A stretch of DNA of 64,000 nt from Bacillota bacterium. Its GTDB lineage: Bacteria > Bacillota_A > Clostridia > Christensenellales > Aristaeellaceae. The notes beneath the pieces are model-generated. The model was not told the DNA's origin. It searched no databases and was given only the letters and a program-made list of their open reading frames with translations. The number at the start of each line of letters is the position of its first letter. The stretch's first letter is position 1. Of the stretch, positions 61,806 through 64,000 are shown piece after piece. A program made the position numbers and the translations under genes. Location of the stretch: NCBI GenBank assembly GCA_023421735.1, contig JAEZSP010000001.1, positions 149,916 through 213,915 of the forward strand, written 5' to 3'.

Positions 61806-61956
61806 CGTTCCGCGGGTAAAACCGGGGACGCAGGGTTCTTCGCAAGGCGCAGTGCGATGTAGACTGCGACCGGATGAAAGCCTGAGGAACAAGGTCGGCA
61901 AGAGGGTTTGTACAGTTGCCCGTCATGTCCATACCCCTCCGTCCGACGCGATTTCT
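61806..61956 (+). ncRNA. Unassigned structured RNA upstream of tRNA-Ala
   Basis: The 160 bases between the promoter and the tRNA have no good reading frame but can form nested helices. The first group pairs GTTCC (61807-61811) with GGAAC (61886-61890), CAGG (61831-61834) with CCTG (61881-61884), and CGCAGT (61848-61853) with ACTGCG (61863-61868). The second group pairs GTCGG (61894-61898) with CCGAC (61943-61947), and GAGGG (61902-61906) with CCCTC (61935-61939). It matches no RNA family I can name. A riboswitch, small RNA or tRNA leader are all possible. Confidence 0.35.
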
Positions 61957-61966
61957 TCAATTATAT

Positions 61967-62042
61967 GGGGCATTAGCACAGTTGGTAGCGCGCTACATTC
62001 GCATTGTAGAGGTCAGCGGTTCGAATCCGCTATGCTCCACCA
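61967..62042 (+). tRNA. tRNA-Ala, anticodon CGC
   Basis: A complete 76-base tRNA including encoded CCA. The acceptor stem GGGGCAT pairs with ATGCTCC and has the G3:U70 pair that marks alanine tRNA. The anticodon loop is TTCGCAT, so the anticodon is CGC, reading GCG. The T loop TTCGAAT and D-loop GTTGGTA are normal. Confidence 0.95.
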
Positions 62043-62052
62043 AAAAGAAAAT

Positions 62053-62093
62053 CCGAATCCAATCTCCCCAGTGGGAGAAGGATTCGGGTTTTT
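62053..62093 (+). terminator. Intrinsic terminator after tRNA-Ala
   Basis: CCGAATCC (62053-62060) pairs with GGATTCGG (62080-62087), with an inner CTCCC/GGGAG stem, followed by a T-rich tail from 62089. Confidence 0.88.
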
Positions 62094-62115
62094 CTTTTCT
62101 CCTCAAAAAATAGCG

Positions 62116-62144
62116 TTGATTTTCGCAGCCATCCATGCTATAAT
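62116..62144 (+). promoter_or_regulatory. Sigma-A-type promoter upstream of the methyltransferase
   Basis: TTGATT (62116-62121) and TATAAT (62139-62144) have a 17-base spacer. Confidence 0.7.
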
Positions 62145-62440
62145 GCATCAAATCATGCAGGGATCACAGGAAAAGGAATTTGATTATGCCAAGCAAATTC
62201 ATGAACGCCACCGCGACCACACCGAGTTAGCGCCTGTTGTCAGCCAATCCCCGACGGCAGCGTTTGCTCTTCAAGTCGTTGGCGGGTGCAGACCTGTTTT
62301 ACACCTTACCGATGATACTGGTTGGGTGTTTTATTTTTTCGAAAGGGGGTGATCGCCCTGAACGCATATGTGTGCGCGTATTGTCCCGATGGGCGGATGA
62401 CCGTCCGCGCTCCGGAACAATGATTAACAAGGAGGCGGAA
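62145..62440 (+). other. Leader of the methyltransferase gene with two short open frames
   Basis: Nearly 300 bases separate the promoter from the methyltransferase start. A 65-codon frame (ATG 62155 to TGA 62352) begins within a few bases of the predicted transcript start, so it would be almost leaderless. It overlaps a 24-codon frame (GTG 62349 to TGA 62423) that includes a CAYC motif. Neither has a good ribosome-binding site and neither resembles a known protein. They may be chance frames, leader peptides or remnants of an older gene. Confidence 0.3.
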
Positions 62441-63235
62441 ATGGACATGGATTTACACGATTTTGCCGACGTGGCGGCTAATTACGATTTCTATTTGCCA
62501 GAGATTGTAAAAGGTACATATTATCTGGACAACTTTGAAGAATTTCATTTGTCCCTTGCGGAACAATACGGCGATGGCGGCATCCTTGACATCGGATGCG
62601 GGACAGGCGCGCTCACAATTCCTCTTACAAAGGCGGGGTACGACGTAACAGCGCTTGATCTTTCAAGCCCAATGGTGGAAATTACAAAGGAGAAGCTTGC
62701 GCTTGAAAATCGAAAGGCCAGTTTGCTTTGCGCCAATATGTTGGATTTCAAGCTCGACCGCACATGTTCCCTTGCCATCATTGCGCGCAGTGGCTTTATG
62801 CATCTTCTAACGGCGAGCGCGCAGCGTCAGGCGCTTCTGAATATTCGCGCTCACTTAAGCGCCGAGGGCATACTGACCCTAAATCATTTCCAACCGCATC
62901 CCATGATCCAGGCCAGCCAGATGCAATCCAATCCGGATGCATTTCGGTTTCGTGCGGAGTATGTCAATATCGACGGAAAGCGCGAGCGAATTTCTGAAGC
63001 ACACACATATGACTACATGACGCAAATCATGCGTGGCAACTGGAAATTTGAAACGCTCGATGATGGCGGAAACGTCATTGCTACGCGCATTCGCCCACAA
63101 GCCATGCGCCATACGTACCGGCAGGAGATGGCATATCTTTTTGAACTGTGCGGGTTTCGCATTTTAGACGTGTTCCAAAACTACCGCTTCGAAAAAGCAA
63201 AGGATAACTTGATATGGGTGGTTGAAAAGGCTTAG
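62441..63235 (+). CDS. Class I SAM-dependent methyltransferase
   Basis: The 264-residue protein has the SAM-binding motif LDIGCGTGALTIPL near residue 48, the acidic end of strand 2 in VTALDLSSPMV and motif IIARSGFMHLL in place of the usual post-II segment. The C-terminal region has a beta-sandwich-like insert. The substrate cannot be told. ATG 62441 follows GGAGG at 5 bases, better than the ATG 62420 upstream. Confidence 0.85.
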   Translation: MDMDLHDFADVAANYDFYLPEIVKGTYYLDNFEEFHLSLAEQYGDGGILDIGCGTGALTIPLTKAGYDVTALDLSSPMVEITKEKLALENRKASLLCANMLDFKLDRTCSLAIIARSGFMHLLTASAQRQALLNIRAHLSAEGILTLNHFQPHPMIQASQMQSNPDAFRFRAEYVNIDGKRERISEAHTYDYMTQIMRGNWKFETLDDGGNVIATRIRPQAMRHTYRQEMAYLFELCGFRILDVFQNYRFEKAKDNLIWVVEKA

Positions 63236-63455
63236 AACTATACAAAGCTATGTTTTTTATTCTATGCGAAGTTGGTTTATCGCGACAAACCGCTAAAACC
63301 AATTCGTGCGTGAAGCCCAGCATCCCCAAAGTTGCGCAAGCGCCTTCCCTTTACGGCAGAATCTTTCAAAGCCATGCTTTGAAAGGTCCTGCTTTATGAG
63401 GGAAGACGAGGTTTCCCGACACTTTCGTGAATTGCTCGAAGCGGACATTTTGATC
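63236..63455 (+). other. Non-coding spacer with a 10-bp palindrome
   Basis: No gene was found here. CTTTCAAAGC (63363-63372) and GCTTTGAAAG (63376-63385) form a perfect inverted repeat over CAT. A second weaker repeat pairs TTGGTTT with AAACCAA near 63272-63302. With no T run, neither is a classical terminator. The promoter of the next gene begins at 63456. Confidence 0.45.
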
Positions 63456-63484
63456 TTGACGGCATAATGGCATCATGCTATAAT
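63456..63484 (+). promoter_or_regulatory. Sigma-A-type promoter of the truncated methyltransferase gene
   Basis: TTGACG (63456-63461) and TATAAT (63479-63484) with a 17-base spacer. The leader down to 63644 holds a GGGAGGG/CCCTCCC hairpin (63596-63623) just before the ribosome-binding site. Confidence 0.75.
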
Positions 63485-63644
63485 CTTTTTAACATTTCGC
63501 AATGAGTCGTGGCGGATTCCTTGTGCGATGATTCAATCGAAAGGGTAAGCGTGAAAAATATGGCGTGCGAAGCAAATAAATGTGCAATGAAATTTGGGAG
63601 GGCGACAGAACTGTAACCCTCCCATAAAAACGGAGGAGAGCATT

Positions 63645-63908
63645 TTGTATCAATCAAGCCAATCCCCCCACTCCGCAGCCGCCGAACAGGCCAAGCAGTA
63701 TTGGGAAGCATACATCTACGAACAGCAGGAAAATCAAACCGACGACTTGGATTTCATATTGTCCATTGTGGGTAACACGTCGCTGAATATTTTTGAAGTC
63801 GGTTGCGGCGGCGGACGCATCCTCGTGCCGTTGGCGAAGGCTGGGCATACAGTCACCGGGATCGATCTCGACCCCAATGCCATCAACTTAAGGATGCAAC
63901 CACCCTAA
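63645..63908 (+). pseudogene. Truncated class I SAM-dependent methyltransferase
   Basis: Starts at TTG 63645 behind GGAGGAG and encodes 87 residues with the SAM-binding motif IFEVGCGGGRILVPL and the following VTGIDLDPNAIN, then runs into RMQPP and stops. A normal methyltransferase continues for another 130 or more residues. Downstream bases to 64000 show no continuing methyltransferase frame in the other two frames. The break, at about 63885, may be a deletion, a rearrangement or an assembly junction. Confidence 0.65.
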
Positions 63909-64000
63909 AAGCACCAAAAGGACGGCACAAAATCGGCCCTCTTTCCCGACGAATTCATGCACAAATAGGCGCCCGAATTCTTGGTGATTCCGCGAATTGA

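Noticed and set aside
61817..61835. Similarity to the cyclic-di-GMP-I riboswitch core (GGGACGCA)
   Set aside because: The other conserved blocks, the P1b hairpin and the tetraloop receptor, are absent or out of order.

Overview
The window reads as chromosomal DNA of a moderately GC-rich Bacillota of the class Clostridia. The evidence is the gene content: a T-box in front of cysS, the glycerol-3-phosphate antiterminator GlpP, an XpaC/TelA/LemA/TPM cell-envelope operon, a LytTR two-component system, an S-layer-homology (SLH) protein, MsmX-type sugar ATPase and frequent ATGA-type gene overlaps. Genus cannot be decided from the sequence. No phage, transposase or CRISPR array was seen. Most promoters I could place have a 17-bp spacer, and several match TTGACA/TATAAT exactly.

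Layout. 1-6460 (minus): secD-secF, recJ and the start of relA/spoT. 6618-9828: PHP phosphatase (plus), then MBL hydrolase and sulfatase (minus). 10159-16170 (plus): a sugar-oriented operon with ROK kinase, acetyltransferase, GH42 beta-galactosidase, aldo/keto reductase with a ferredoxin tail, glpP and a metallophosphoesterase. 16221-16436: a free-standing small RNA, probably 6S RNA. 16467-24217: a cobalamin-riboswitch operon for corrinoid salvage and uptake (cobT, cobU, cobS, a second cobU-like gene, cobC, an unassigned P-loop kinase, cobO, btuF, btuC, btuD). 24324-26840: one long gene fusing a sugar-isomerase-like TIM barrel to an acyl-CoA synthetase. 26969-32533: acetyltransferase, VOC protein, NUDIX hydrolase, the xpaC-telA-lemA-tpm operon and xthA. 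32607-37501 (plus): inositol-monophosphatase-family enzyme, two small membrane-type ORFs and a heterodimeric ABC exporter. 37526-40800 (minus): T-box-cysS, two tandem acetyltransferases and two small genes. 40824-43074 (minus): EamA transporter with LytTR regulator and GHKL kinase.

43320-49791 (plus) holds nitroreductase, glutaredoxin-like protein, a UroD-family protein, then cysD, a cysN-cysC fusion and two tandem carbohydrate-type sulfotransferases. This last block is the most unusual part of the window: it can make PAPS and use it, and no PAPS reductase lies nearby, so it looks dedicated to sulfation of a cell product rather than to cysteine synthesis. 49966-54219 (minus) is a glycerol-3-phosphate dehydrogenase operon (glpA-like, FAD oxidoreductase, DUF1667, gpsA) with a leader terminator that could be the target of the distant GlpP. 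54289-61640 holds an FAD dehydrogenase, a 51-residue protein, the SLH protein, a nucleotidyltransferase, a nucleoside hydrolase and msmX. The right end has an unassigned structured leader, tRNA-Ala(CGC), a methyltransferase and a truncated second methyltransferase.

Working picture (inference): a host-associated or biomass-degrading anaerobe that salvages corrinoids, feeds on galactosides and possibly sulfated glycans, processes glycerol-3-phosphate, and sulfates one of its own glycans or lipids.
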